From assembly GCA_003643975.1 (NCBI GenBank), contig QNAR01000092.1, positions 1 to 6,991 of the forward strand: a DNA stretch of 6,991 nucleotides, read 5' to 3'. The position numbers were made by a program, and so were the translations under genes. This DNA is from Thermotogae bacterium (GTDB lineage: Bacteria; Thermotogota; Thermotogae; Petrotogales; Kosmotogaceae). The notes under the pieces are model-generated. The model was not told where the DNA came from and searched no databases. It was given only the letters and a program-made list of their open reading frames with translations. This document shows, piece after piece, positions 1 to 6,300 of the stretch; within the stretch, counting starts at the first letter, position 1; each line of letters starts with the position of its first letter.

Positions 1-780
1 ATAACTAGCTTCAATTCCAATAGAGAACTCGATAAGGAGCGCTATGAAATACTGGATAAATTCGGTAAAACAAACGCTATAAAGTCTATGCTTTCCATCC
101 CAATAGAAATCGATGGAAAGATAATAGGCTTTTTCGGTTTAGATAGCCATTCATCTGCGGGGGCATTCGATAATGACTCAGTCGAAATGGCCAAATTACT
201 AAGCCAACAGGTTTCAGGATTGCTTGAAAGGCTGCACCTTGAAGAAGAACTCAGAAAACAAAAACAACAATTGGAATGGCTTTCTGGAAGAGATCCCCTC
301 ACAGGATTGCCAAATAGAAGATTATTTTTTGAAAAAGCCTCAGCCTATCTAAGCCTGGCAAAGCGCAACCACTCACCGCTTAGCATCCTTTACATAGACC
401 TTGACTTTTTCAAGGTTATCAACGATACCATGGGACATGATGTTGGAGACGAAGTGCTATTAAGAGTTGCGGAAAGGTTCCACCAAACTCTTAGGGAAAG
501 CGATGTAGTAGCAAGAATAGGTGGCGATGAATTCATCTTTGTTTTACCCGAAACAGATTTTGAAGCGGCAAAAATCGTCAAGAAGAGAATTGAATTCAAC
601 TTACGTGAAGTTATGAAGCTAAAGAACGGAATTGTCACAGTAGGGGGGAGCGTAGGCATAGCAACATTTCCAGATGACGGAACAGAACTTGAACAATTGA
701 TAAAAGTCGCTGACCATCGCATGTATGAAACTAAACATTCAAGCAAGAGTACAAAGCCAAATAGTAGCAAGCCACTTTAG
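1..780 (+). CDS. GAF-GGDEF diguanylate cyclase, 5'-truncated by the window edge
   Basis: Reading frame 1 is open from the first base to the TAG at 778-780, giving 259 residues without a start, so the gene continues upstream; the ATG at 88 is internal. Residues about 1-85 look like the C-terminal half of a GAF sensor domain (SIPIEIDGKIIGFFGLDS, then an acidic-hydrophobic helix leading into LLERLHLEEEL). A helical linker leads to a GGDEF domain beginning near DPLTGLPNRR (about residue 98). The active-site GGDEF is intact at residues 174-178 (bases 520-534), and the RESD five residues before it (493-504) fits the RxxD inhibitory site. Family knowledge: such enzymes condense two GTP into cyclic di-GMP, with feedback inhibition at the I-site. 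The GAF ligand is unknown. The protein ends soon after the domain, with a Ser/Lys-rich tail and no EAL domain. Its stop overlaps the convergent membrane-protein gene. Confidence 0.93.
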   Translation: MTSFNSNRELDKERYEILDKFGKTNAIKSMLSIPIEIDGKIIGFFGLDSHSSAGAFDNDSVEMAKLLSQQVSGLLERLHLEEELRKQKQQLEWLSGRDPLTGLPNRRLFFEKASAYLSLAKRNHSPLSILYIDLDFFKVINDTMGHDVGDEVLLRVAERFHQTLRESDVVARIGGDEFIFVLPETDFEAAKIVKKRIEFNLREVMKLKNGIVTVGGSVGIATFPDDGTELEQLIKVADHRMYETKHSSKSTKPNSSKPL

Positions 781-1706
781 GTTTTTCCCCTAAGGTCGTG
801 CATCCCTTTCAGGCAAAGAGCGCTACCGAAGGCAATGGTACCTAATTTCCCACCAGCACCTCCGAAATGCTCGACACTCATGAGGAAAAGAATACCCATT
901 ATTGTCCCGCTTAACAGCGCATCTAATTCATGCCTTACTATTCTCTTAGAGCTCATGCCTACAAAAGAAGCGCACATTGTGGCAGCAGCTATTGTGCTAC
1001 CACTGTCTGGATAAACAACCGGAAATACTAGTCCAGCGATTAAACTCACAGCACTTGAAGAAGCTACGATATCCTTTTTTAACCTTATAGAGAGTATGTG
1101 TGTAAGCAACACACCGATAACGCTGAAAATAAAGATATACAAGCCAGTCATCATGGAAATTTTGTTTCCTTTAACCAGCTCGACTTTTGAAAGCCAGGAT
1201 AGTAGTATCCAGCTTGAAAAGGCTATTGCCCCCAATTTTCCTCCAATTCCTTTGTAAACTTTCTGTGATAGGATAAACAAAATGCCAGCGATAAAAGAAG
1301 CCATGAGCACGTGCGTAAAATCATGAAGTACCTTGGGGGAGATCATACCAACGAAGGAGCCACAATAAATGGGCACGGAATATTTCTTAGCCAAAGAACT
1401 CCCTACTATCCCCACTAAGGATGCGGCAACTACTGCACCCAGCCCAAAGTAGATATTCAGGAGATATGACATAAGAGCTCCAGCAACCGTTGCCAATAAT
1501 ATCAACAGCGATACTGATTCACTATGATGAATTTTCTGCTCCTTAAGCTGTTTCTTAAACTCATTTTGCATCGAAAACACCGTTAATATAACTAACAGCA
1601 ATAACACTGGAAACAGAAAAGGCTCATCTGCAAACGATGAAAAAAGGGTCATTAAAAAAAGTATTAGCGTAAAAGCAGAAAGTATAAAAAAAGCCATTAA
1701 ACGCAT
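777..1706 (-). CDS. Polytopic membrane protein with internal duplication, function unknown
   Basis: 309 residues, very hydrophobic, with roughly nine to eleven membrane segments: 4-22, 28-46, 64-83, 88-107, 129-150, 156-174, 186-205, 217-232 and 261-278 are the clearest. A charged stretch (about 48-63) separates the first hairpin from the rest. Two halves repeat: residues 115-165 and 245-295 align without gaps over 51 positions with about 24 identities, sharing SFVGM, GILF and GGKLG.IAF, exactly 130 residues apart. This suggests a duplicated transporter- or channel-like fold, but I recognise no family and see no substrate signature. The ATG at 1706-1704 is chosen because the minus strand carries AGGGGTG five bases before it; Met4 is a possible alternative. 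The gene diverges from a MarR regulator across 101 bp, a common arrangement for a regulator and its target, and converges with the cyclase gene. Inner-membrane location is inferred. Confidence 0.85.
   Translation of the reverse strand: MRLMAFFILSAFTLILFLMTLFSSFADEPFLFPVLLLLVILTVFSMQNEFKKQLKEQKIHHSESVSLLILLATVAGALMSYLLNIYFGLGAVVAASLVGIVGSSLAKKYSVPIYCGSFVGMISPKVLHDFTHVLMASFIAGILFILSQKVYKGIGGKLGAIAFSSWILLSWLSKVELVKGNKISMMTGLYIFIFSVIGVLLTHILSIRLKKDIVASSSAVSLIAGLVFPVVYPDSGSTIAAATMCASFVGMSSKRIVRHELDALLSGTIMGILFLMSVEHFGGAGGKLGTIAFGSALCLKGMHDLRGKT
822..974 (-). repeat. Second copy of internal protein repeat in membrane protein
   Basis: Encodes residues 245-295, the partner of the repeat at residues 115-165. 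It keeps SFVGM at its start and GGKLGTIAFGS at its end. The middle is the least conserved part: it has HELDALLSG where the first copy has HDFTHVLMAS. Confidence 0.8.
1212..1364 (-). repeat. First copy of internal protein repeat in membrane protein
   Basis: Encodes residues 115-165 of the minus-strand membrane protein. It matches residues 245-295 at about 24 of 51 positions without gaps, including SFVGM, GILF and GGKLG. It covers about one and a half membrane segments plus a conserved glycine-rich turn. The repeat is visible at protein level; at DNA level it is diverged, so the duplication is old. Confidence 0.8.
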
Positions 1707-1777
1707 TCACCCACCCCTAAAACAATTCTACATGATTTGTACTGTGAGATGCTAAAGATTCTCGAACCACGGTGTCG

Positions 1778-1795
1778 ATGATATAATCATGATAT
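1778..1795 (+). promoter_or_regulatory. Putative MarR-operon promoter -10 and overlapping operator
   Basis: A consensus TATAAT lies at 1782-1787, 20 bases before the TTG start of the MarR gene. The matching -35 position (about 1759-1764, TTCTCG) is weak. The -10 box sits inside an inverted repeat, ATGAT-ATA-ATCAT (1778-1790), and ATGATAT also recurs directly at 1778-1784 and 1789-1795, about one helical turn apart. MarR proteins usually bind short, AT-rich, near-palindromic sites over their own promoters, so autorepression is a reasonable inference. On the other strand, TAGAAT at 1730-1725 could be the -10 of the divergent membrane-protein gene; its -35 is unconvincing. Confidence 0.5.
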
Positions 1796-1802
1796 AGGAG
1801 GG
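1796..1802 (+). promoter_or_regulatory. Ribosome binding site deciding a TTG start
   Basis: AGGAGGG is a near-perfect Shine-Dalgarno sequence placed six bases (counting from AGGAGG) before the TTG at 1808. It supports TTG as the true start of the MarR gene, since no in-frame ATG lies nearby. Confidence 0.85.
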
Positions 1803-1807
1803 ATAGC

Positions 1808-2254
1808 TTGAGCCGAAAAGAACAATTTGAGCGCGCAGCAAAAATTGAAGAAACCCTTAGAGCGATATATATAAGAATCAAGCGGGAGGGAAGAAAGGTT
1901 CTAAAAGATTTTCCGATAACCCCCGCTCAATTTGACGTGCTTCAGATTTTGTATTTTTCAGGAAGTAAACGCATGAGTGATATGAGCAGGATGCTTGGAA
2001 TTACCAAGAGTACAACCACTGGTCTTGTCAAGCGCTTAATTGAGGGAGGGTTCATAGAAAAGAAGCGTTCTGATGAAGATAAGCGCTCTTATATTATCGA
2101 CATTTCTCAAGAAGGCGTTAAGCTCATAGAAAAGGTGATTGAGCAAAGGGTTAATTATTTATACGAAATCCTTCTGGAACTCAAGTCCCATAAACCAGAA
2201 GATCTCCTCAAAATGCTCGGTGAGCTTTTAAATGCAATGAAGAAAAGCGGATAA
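1808..2254 (+). CDS. MarR-family transcriptional regulator
   Basis: 148 residues, the typical length for the family, with a TTG start behind a strong Shine-Dalgarno sequence. Architecture: N-terminal dimerisation helix (about 5-33), winged helix-turn-helix (about 37-103), C-terminal dimerisation helices (105-146). The recognition helix is around TKSTTTGLVKRLIEGG (66-81), and the wing holds the family hallmark RSDEDKRS (87-94), containing the D-x-R pattern. MarR proteins act as dimers, usually repressors released by small aromatic ligands, oxidants or other stress signals; the ligand cannot be read here. It is the first gene of the six-gene run and diverges from the membrane protein. A palindrome on its -10 box suggests autoregulation, which would make the downstream LptA-like, serS and rsmE genes partly subject to it unless internal promoters exist. 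Confidence 0.93.
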   Translation: MSRKEQFERAAKIEETLRAIYIRIKREGRKVLKDFPITPAQFDVLQILYFSGSKRMSDMSRMLGITKSTTTGLVKRLIEGGFIEKKRSDEDKRSYIIDISQEGVKLIEKVIEQRVNYLYEILLELKSHKPEDLLKMLGELLNAMKKSG

Positions 2255-2266
2255 GGGGGAATTGCC

Positions 2267-2935
2267 TTGAAAAAAGTGCTATCTGTCTTTTTAACAGTGT
2301 TATTCATTGTTTCGATCTTTGCCGCTACCGGAACGGTGAGAATCAGCGCAAAGAAAATCTCAGGGAAAAAGGACCTCGTATATCTCACCGGAGATGTTTA
2401 TATCGAGAAGGAAGGCGATGTATCGCTTACCACTGAAGCAGCCACCATGACAGCTAAAAATGGCAATTGGAATCACATAGAAACTTCTGGCTTGACCCAT
2501 GTTAGTTTTTCTTCCGGTGATGCCACTTCTATGAACATGGTTTATGATCTTGATACATCCAGTGGGACACTTTTGCATAGAGTTACCGCTGTATTCAACA
2601 GTGATACCGGTGAAAGAAAAATCATGATAAAAAATGCCGAAAAACTCGATTTTGACTTGAACAGAAAAGAGTACAAAGGCGAATCGCTCCCCAAAAATGA
2701 CAAAAATTTCAAACCTCTTGAAATTCAATATAAAGATGAACTCACAGCAAATTCCCTTTATTTTGAGTACAGTGAAAGCACAGGAATAATATTGCTTGAA
2801 GGAGAGGTATATGTAGACGATGTCAAGAATAGAAGGAAAATCCATGCCACTAAACTTTATTACAACACCAACGATGATTCTTTTGAAGGTGAAAACGTTT
2901 CGCTTGAAATGACATTCGAGGAGGATGGAAAGTGA
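2267..2935 (+). CDS. LptA/OstA-like secreted envelope protein
   Basis: 222 residues starting at TTG, with GGGGGA at 2255-2260 as the ribosome binding site, 12 nt after the MarR stop. The N-terminus is a clear signal peptide: MKK, then a hydrophobic core (about 4-18) and a small-residue region (FAATG); the exact cleavage site is ambiguous between residues 19 and 22. The mature part is beta-strand-rich with two OstA/LptA-like units. The first is near residues 37-105 (VYLTGDVYIEKEG). The second is near 158-215 (LTANSLYFEY, then ILLEGEVYVDD, then IHATKLYYNT). In proteobacteria such beta-jellyroll proteins bridge the periplasm for lipopolysaccharide transport. If this is a Thermotogota genome the cargo is unclear, since classical LPS is not expected there. 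Its stop overlaps the serS start by 4 bp (GTGA), so the two are translationally coupled. Family call is by repeat style, not overall identity. Confidence 0.75.
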   Translation: MKKVLSVFLTVLFIVSIFAATGTVRISAKKISGKKDLVYLTGDVYIEKEGDVSLTTEAATMTAKNGNWNHIETSGLTHVSFSSGDATSMNMVYDLDTSSGTLLHRVTAVFNSDTGERKIMIKNAEKLDFDLNRKEYKGESLPKNDKNFKPLEIQYKDELTANSLYFEYSESTGIILLEGEVYVDDVKNRRKIHATKLYYNTNDDSFEGENVSLEMTFEEDGK

Positions 2936-4206
2936 TAGATATAAAAATAGTCAGAAACAATCCAGAAGTAATTGAAGAAGCCCTCAAAAATCGCAATGTT
3001 GACCCTACCCTGCTTGAAGAGGTACTAAAGATTGATGTAGAAAGGCGTAAGGTTATCGCAGCAGCTGACAAGAAAAAAGCCGAAAGAAATGCGATCTCAT
3101 CGAATATCGCAAAACTGATGTCAGAAGGGAAAAAGAACGAAGCCCAGGCGCTCAAAGATAAAGCTAAGAAAATATCCCAGGAGGTCAAAGAGCTCAATCA
3201 AAAAGCCGGTGAACTCGATGAACTTCTTAGAGCAAAACTTCTTTATATCCCCAATATACCGCACTCTAGCGTTCCGATTGGGTCCGATGAAAATGACAAC
3301 ATAGTAGTAAGGAAATGGGGAAAGCCTCGAAGTTTTGATTTTGAACCCAAACCTCATTGGGAACTTGGCGTTCAGAGCGAGCAGATGGATTTCGATAGAG
3401 CGGCCAAATTAAGTGGTTCGAGGTTTGTGGTTTTGAGAAGCCAGCTCGCAAAGCTCGAGAGAGCCTTAATAAACTTCATGTTAGACCTTCACACTACCGA
3501 GCATGGCTATCAGGAAGTTTCGCTTCCTCATCTGGTTAAACGTGAAACAATGCTATCAACTGGCCAGCTTCCAAAATTCGAAGAGGAAGCCTACAAAACA
3601 GAGCCAGATGATCTGTTCCTAATTCCCACCGCTGAAGTCCCTTTGGTGGGACAACATAGAGACGAAATCCTCGAATTTAACAGTTTGCCGAGGAAGTATA
3701 CAGCTTACACTCCCTGTTATAGACGGGAAGCAGGTAGCTATGGCCGAGATGTAAAGGGCATGATAAGAGTACATCAGTTTGATAAAGTAGAACTTGTCTG
3801 GTTTACCCATCCAGAGAGCTCCTACGATACACTTGAAACATTAACCGCAAATGCGGAGGAAGTGCTGAAAAGGCTAAAACTACCATACCGGGTGGTATCA
3901 TTATGTTCAGGGGATTTGGGGTTCGCTGCCGCCAAAACCTATGACCTCGAAGTATGGCTCCCTTCTTACAATACATACAGAGAAATTTCTTCATGTAGCA
4001 ATGTTGAGGATTTCCAGGCTAGAAGGGGTAACATACGCTTTAGAGATAGAGACAACAAACTGAAATTCGTACATACCCTTAATGGCTCCGGTTTAGCAGT
4101 TGGTAGAACACTGGTTGCCATTGTTGAAAATTATCAGCTTCCAGATGGGAGGATACAAGTCCCTGAAGTACTAATTCCTTATATGGGTTTGGAGGTAATC
4201 GCTTGA
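2932..4206 (+). CDS. serS: Seryl-tRNA synthetase
   Basis: 424 residues, normal for bacterial SerRS. It catalyses ATP-dependent charging of tRNA-Ser (and tRNA-Sec where present) with serine in the cytoplasm. Residues 1-105 form the N-terminal helical-hairpin arm that grips the long variable arm of tRNA-Ser; it is rich in K and E, as expected for an antiparallel coiled coil. The class II catalytic core follows: motif 1 region around GYQEVSLPHLV (192-202), the serine-binding TAEV loop (233-236), motif 2 around CYRREAGSYGRDVKGMIRVH (262-281), the SSCSNVEDFQARR segment (353-365), and motif 3 (NGSGLAVGRTLVAIVENYQ, 384-402). Nothing essential looks missing. The GTG start at 2932 has AGGAGG at 2919-2924, seven bases upstream, and overlaps the preceding stop by 4 bp. 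Confidence 0.98.
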   Translation: MIDIKIVRNNPEVIEEALKNRNVDPTLLEEVLKIDVERRKVIAAADKKKAERNAISSNIAKLMSEGKKNEAQALKDKAKKISQEVKELNQKAGELDELLRAKLLYIPNIPHSSVPIGSDENDNIVVRKWGKPRSFDFEPKPHWELGVQSEQMDFDRAAKLSGSRFVVLRSQLAKLERALINFMLDLHTTEHGYQEVSLPHLVKRETMLSTGQLPKFEEEAYKTEPDDLFLIPTAEVPLVGQHRDEILEFNSLPRKYTAYTPCYRREAGSYGRDVKGMIRVHQFDKVELVWFTHPESSYDTLETLTANAEEVLKRLKLPYRVVSLCSGDLGFAAAKTYDLEVWLPSYNTYREISSCSNVEDFQARRGNIRFRDRDNKLKFVHTLNGSGLAVGRTLVAIVENYQLPDGRIQVPEVLIPYMGLEVIA

Positions 4207-4905
4207 GTGCCCAACGCATTCTGGATCGATTCTGTCGAAAAAGATAGGGTATACCTTTCACCTTCTGAGGTGAACCACCTGAAGGTGTTGAGAGCCAGGA
4301 TTGGAGAATTGTTTACCGGACTCGATGGAAAAGGGAATTTCTATCGTTTTCAACTTGAAAAGTTAAGCAAAAGGGAAACAATTGGAAAGCTTTTGAGCGT
4401 TGAACATGTAAGTCGTGATATGAAGAAATTGACAATCCTGGTGGCTGCTACCAAGTGGCCGCGATTACGCTTGGTTGTGGAAAAGGCCGTAGAGCTTGGA
4501 ATTGATCGAATTGAATTATTCAACAGTAAGCACAGTATAGCTAAAGTCTCAAAAGACAAGCTTGAAAAATTCCACTCAGTAATGCGCGAAGCATCCAAGC
4601 AATGCTTAAATCCGTATTTACCAGAGCTTCAAATCATGGGTTCAGTGGATCAAATTGCGTTAAGTGGCTCAACGAACCTGCTTCTAGATTTTTCCGGGAA
4701 ATCTCTTCAAAGCTTTGCTGATAAAATTGCCACAAGTAGAAATGTTAGAATCTTAGTTGGACCAGAAGGCGGTTTTTCAAAGGACGAGTTGGAAAAATTT
4801 CAACACTTTAGTTCCGCTGTATCGTTGGGGAAAAGAATTCTCAGGGTTGAGACAGCTGTGATTGTCTCTGCCTTCTTCGCTTCTCTTCAAATGGGGAGAT
4901 TTTGA
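4207..4905 (+). CDS. rsmE: 16S rRNA (uracil1498-N3)-methyltransferase RsmE
   Basis: 232 residues, usual for RsmE. The family methylates N3 of U1498 in helix 44 of 16S rRNA using S-adenosylmethionine. An N-terminal PUA-like domain (about 1-70) carries HLKVLRARIGE (24-34). The C-terminal SPOUT domain with a trefoil knot includes VEKAVELGID (91-100), EASKQ (128-132), VGPEGGFSKDEL (184-195) and LGKRILRVETAV (207-218). The last two are the hallmark cofactor-binding segments. The start is GTG at 4207, immediately after the serS stop with no gap; the in-frame codon before it is that stop, so no earlier start is possible. GGAGGT at 4191-4196 lies ten bases upstream, slightly long spacing. Linkage with serS suggests co-expression of translation functions. 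A strong predicted hairpin covers codons 18-27. Confidence 0.96.
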   Translation: MPNAFWIDSVEKDRVYLSPSEVNHLKVLRARIGELFTGLDGKGNFYRFQLEKLSKRETIGKLLSVEHVSRDMKKLTILVAATKWPRLRLVVEKAVELGIDRIELFNSKHSIAKVSKDKLEKFHSVMREASKQCLNPYLPELQIMGSVDQIALSGSTNLLLDFSGKSLQSFADKIATSRNVRILVGPEGGFSKDELEKFQHFSSAVSLGKRILRVETAVIVSAFFASLQMGRF

Positions 4906-4921
4906 GAAAGGGGTGAGATTC

Positions 4922-5281
4922 ATGGAAAATCAAGCTTCCTTTATGAAACAATTCAGAGAAATTGAACACGAATATCGAGAAAAACTTTCCGAGGCAAAAA
5001 CACCAGCTGAAGTTGGAGACACTTTTATAACCTACACCCACAAATTGCTTATCAAGGCTGGTGTAGAAGTTTCAAACAAGGCTGTTGAATACATCATTTT
5101 TGATCCTGAAGGCGAAGAAAACTTCAAATTTGAAAAGCCACTGGAAGAAAAATTAACAGGCATTTTCGAAAAGAGCGATCTTGACAACATTATCAAAAAA
5201 ATGGCTTTAACAGCCAAGCATAGGCATACGCAAATTATCCGTGATTCTGACAGAACAGATATGTATAGAAGGCATGAATGA
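4922..5281 (+). CDS. Hypothetical protein, 119 residues, unrecognised
   Basis: I do not recognise this protein. The reading frame is open back into rsmE, but the ATG at 4922 is preferred because AAGGGGTGA (4908-4916) lies just upstream and starting earlier would overlap rsmE by over 40 bases. It is highly charged, lacks a signal peptide or membrane segment, and is therefore probably cytoplasmic. Residues 5-28 should form an amphipathic helix rich in E, K and R (FREIEHEYREKLSEAK). The middle (about 31-62) mixes helix and a short strand (VEYIIFDPEG). The C-terminus (about 84-119) is basic, with a His/Arg cluster (KHRHTQIIRDSDRTDMYRRHE spans 99-119), which could contact nucleic acid or metal; that is speculation. 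It sits 16 nt after rsmE and 24 nt before the reductase gene, so it is co-transcribed. Confidence 0.8.
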   Translation: MENQASFMKQFREIEHEYREKLSEAKTPAEVGDTFITYTHKLLIKAGVEVSNKAVEYIIFDPEGEENFKFEKPLEEKLTGIFEKSDLDNIIKKMALTAKHRHTQIIRDSDRTDMYRRHE

Positions 5282-5305
5282 TAGTTAATACTTGGGAGGG
5301 GTAGT

Positions 5306-6262
5306 ATGGAATATCGTAAAGTGGGAAAATGGGGACTCAAAGTTAGCGAGCTTTCTTTAGGTTCCTGGTTAACTTTTGGAAACCAACTTGATGTTGACAG
5401 CGCAAAAGAGGCAATGAAAGAAGCTTTCAAGCAGGGGATCAATTTCTTCGATACAGCTGAAGCCTATGCCAGTGGCATGGCAGAGTTCATTATGGGACAG
5501 GTCCTCAAAGAATTCAGAAGAACAGATATTGTAGTTTCCACGAAGATCTTCTGGGGTGGCAATGGTCCAAATGATAGAGGGCTTTCAAGAAAGCACCTTC
5601 TTGAAGGAACATGGAATTCTTTGAGAAGGCTCCAGCTTGACTATGTAGACCTTATATATTGCCACAGACCAGATCCAGAAACCCCCATAGAAGAAACAGT
5701 CCTCGCGATGGATTATATAGTTAGGAATGGATTAGCGCTGTACTGGGGGACTTCTGAATGGAGCGCAGACCAGCTTGAAGCGGCTCATAAAGCATGCAAA
5801 GAACTTAATTGTGTGCCTCCCATTGTTGAGCAGCCACTATATAACATGTTATCCAGAGAAAGGGTAGAAAAGGAATATTTACCAATATACGAAAAATATG
5901 GAATGGGATTAACAACATTCAGTCCGCTTGCCTCAGGTATTCTTACCGGTAAGTATAACAGTGGCATACCAGAAAACAGTAGATTGGCTCGCTTCCCGTG
6001 GCTTAGAAAGAATCTTGAAGAGCGGGGGCTGTTGAGCAACGAAACCCTTGGAAAAGTCAGGGAAATTGGCAAAATAGCCAAAGAATTTAGCGTGAAACTG
6101 TCCCAGCTCGCACTTGCCTGGTGTTTGAAAAACCCCAGAGTTAGCAGCGTAATTCTTGGAGTTAGCAATTCAGAACAACTCAAAGAAAACTTGAAAGCCA
6201 TAGAGGTAAAAGAAAAGCTTACGGAAGACATTATGGAAAAGATAAAGAAGATTCTTGAATGA
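5306..6262 (+). CDS. Aldo/keto reductase, Kv-beta-like subgroup
   Basis: 318 residues forming one complete AKR (beta/alpha)8 barrel. The family reduces aldehydes and ketones with NADPH in the cytoplasm. The catalytic tetrad is visible: D49 and Y54 (FFDTAEAYASG), K80 (VVSTKIFWGG) and H120 (LIYCHRPDPETPIEET). Closest resemblance is to potassium-channel beta subunits and their bacterial relatives, seen in FWGG..PNDRGLSRKHLLEG (82-101), NGLALYWGTSEWS (141-153) and SPLASGILTGKYNSGIP (206-222). The cofactor-binding end is LGVSNSEQLKENL (284-296). As I recall them, vertebrate Kv-beta proteins have Asn where this one has His at the HRPDP position, so this copy should be catalytically competent. GGGAGGGG at 5294-5301 is a strong ribosome binding site before the ATG. 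It is last in the run and followed by a terminator-like hairpin. The substrate cannot be inferred. Confidence 0.95.
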   Translation: MEYRKVGKWGLKVSELSLGSWLTFGNQLDVDSAKEAMKEAFKQGINFFDTAEAYASGMAEFIMGQVLKEFRRTDIVVSTKIFWGGNGPNDRGLSRKHLLEGTWNSLRRLQLDYVDLIYCHRPDPETPIEETVLAMDYIVRNGLALYWGTSEWSADQLEAAHKACKELNCVPPIVEQPLYNMLSRERVEKEYLPIYEKYGMGLTTFSPLASGILTGKYNSGIPENSRLARFPWLRKNLEERGLLSNETLGKVREIGKIAKEFSVKLSQLALAWCLKNPRVSSVILGVSNSEQLKENLKAIEVKEKLTEDIMEKIKKILE

Positions 6263-6300
6263 CAGAAAAGCTAAGCAACGGGTTTAGGGTACTGAAAATC

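Noticed and set aside
88..90. ATG as the start of the cyclase gene
   Set aside because: The frame is open to base 1 with GAF-like sequence running through this methionine, so it is internal.
390..770. 126-codon minus-strand frame
   Set aside because: It lies opposite the conserved GGDEF coding sequence and has no recognisable domain; it is a shadow frame.
2360..2845. 161-codon minus-strand frame opposite the LptA-like gene
   Set aside because: No ribosome binding site and Cys/Phe-rich low-complexity composition; the plus strand has a signal peptide and operon-like spacing.
4862..4921. Earlier in-frame start for the 119-residue protein, giving 139 residues
   Set aside because: It would overlap rsmE by more than 40 bases and has no ribosome binding site, while the ATG at 4922 has AAGGGGTGA just upstream.
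5785..6231. 148-codon minus-strand frame inside the reductase gene
   Set aside because: It is antisense to highly conserved reductase motifs, so it is a by-product of codon use.
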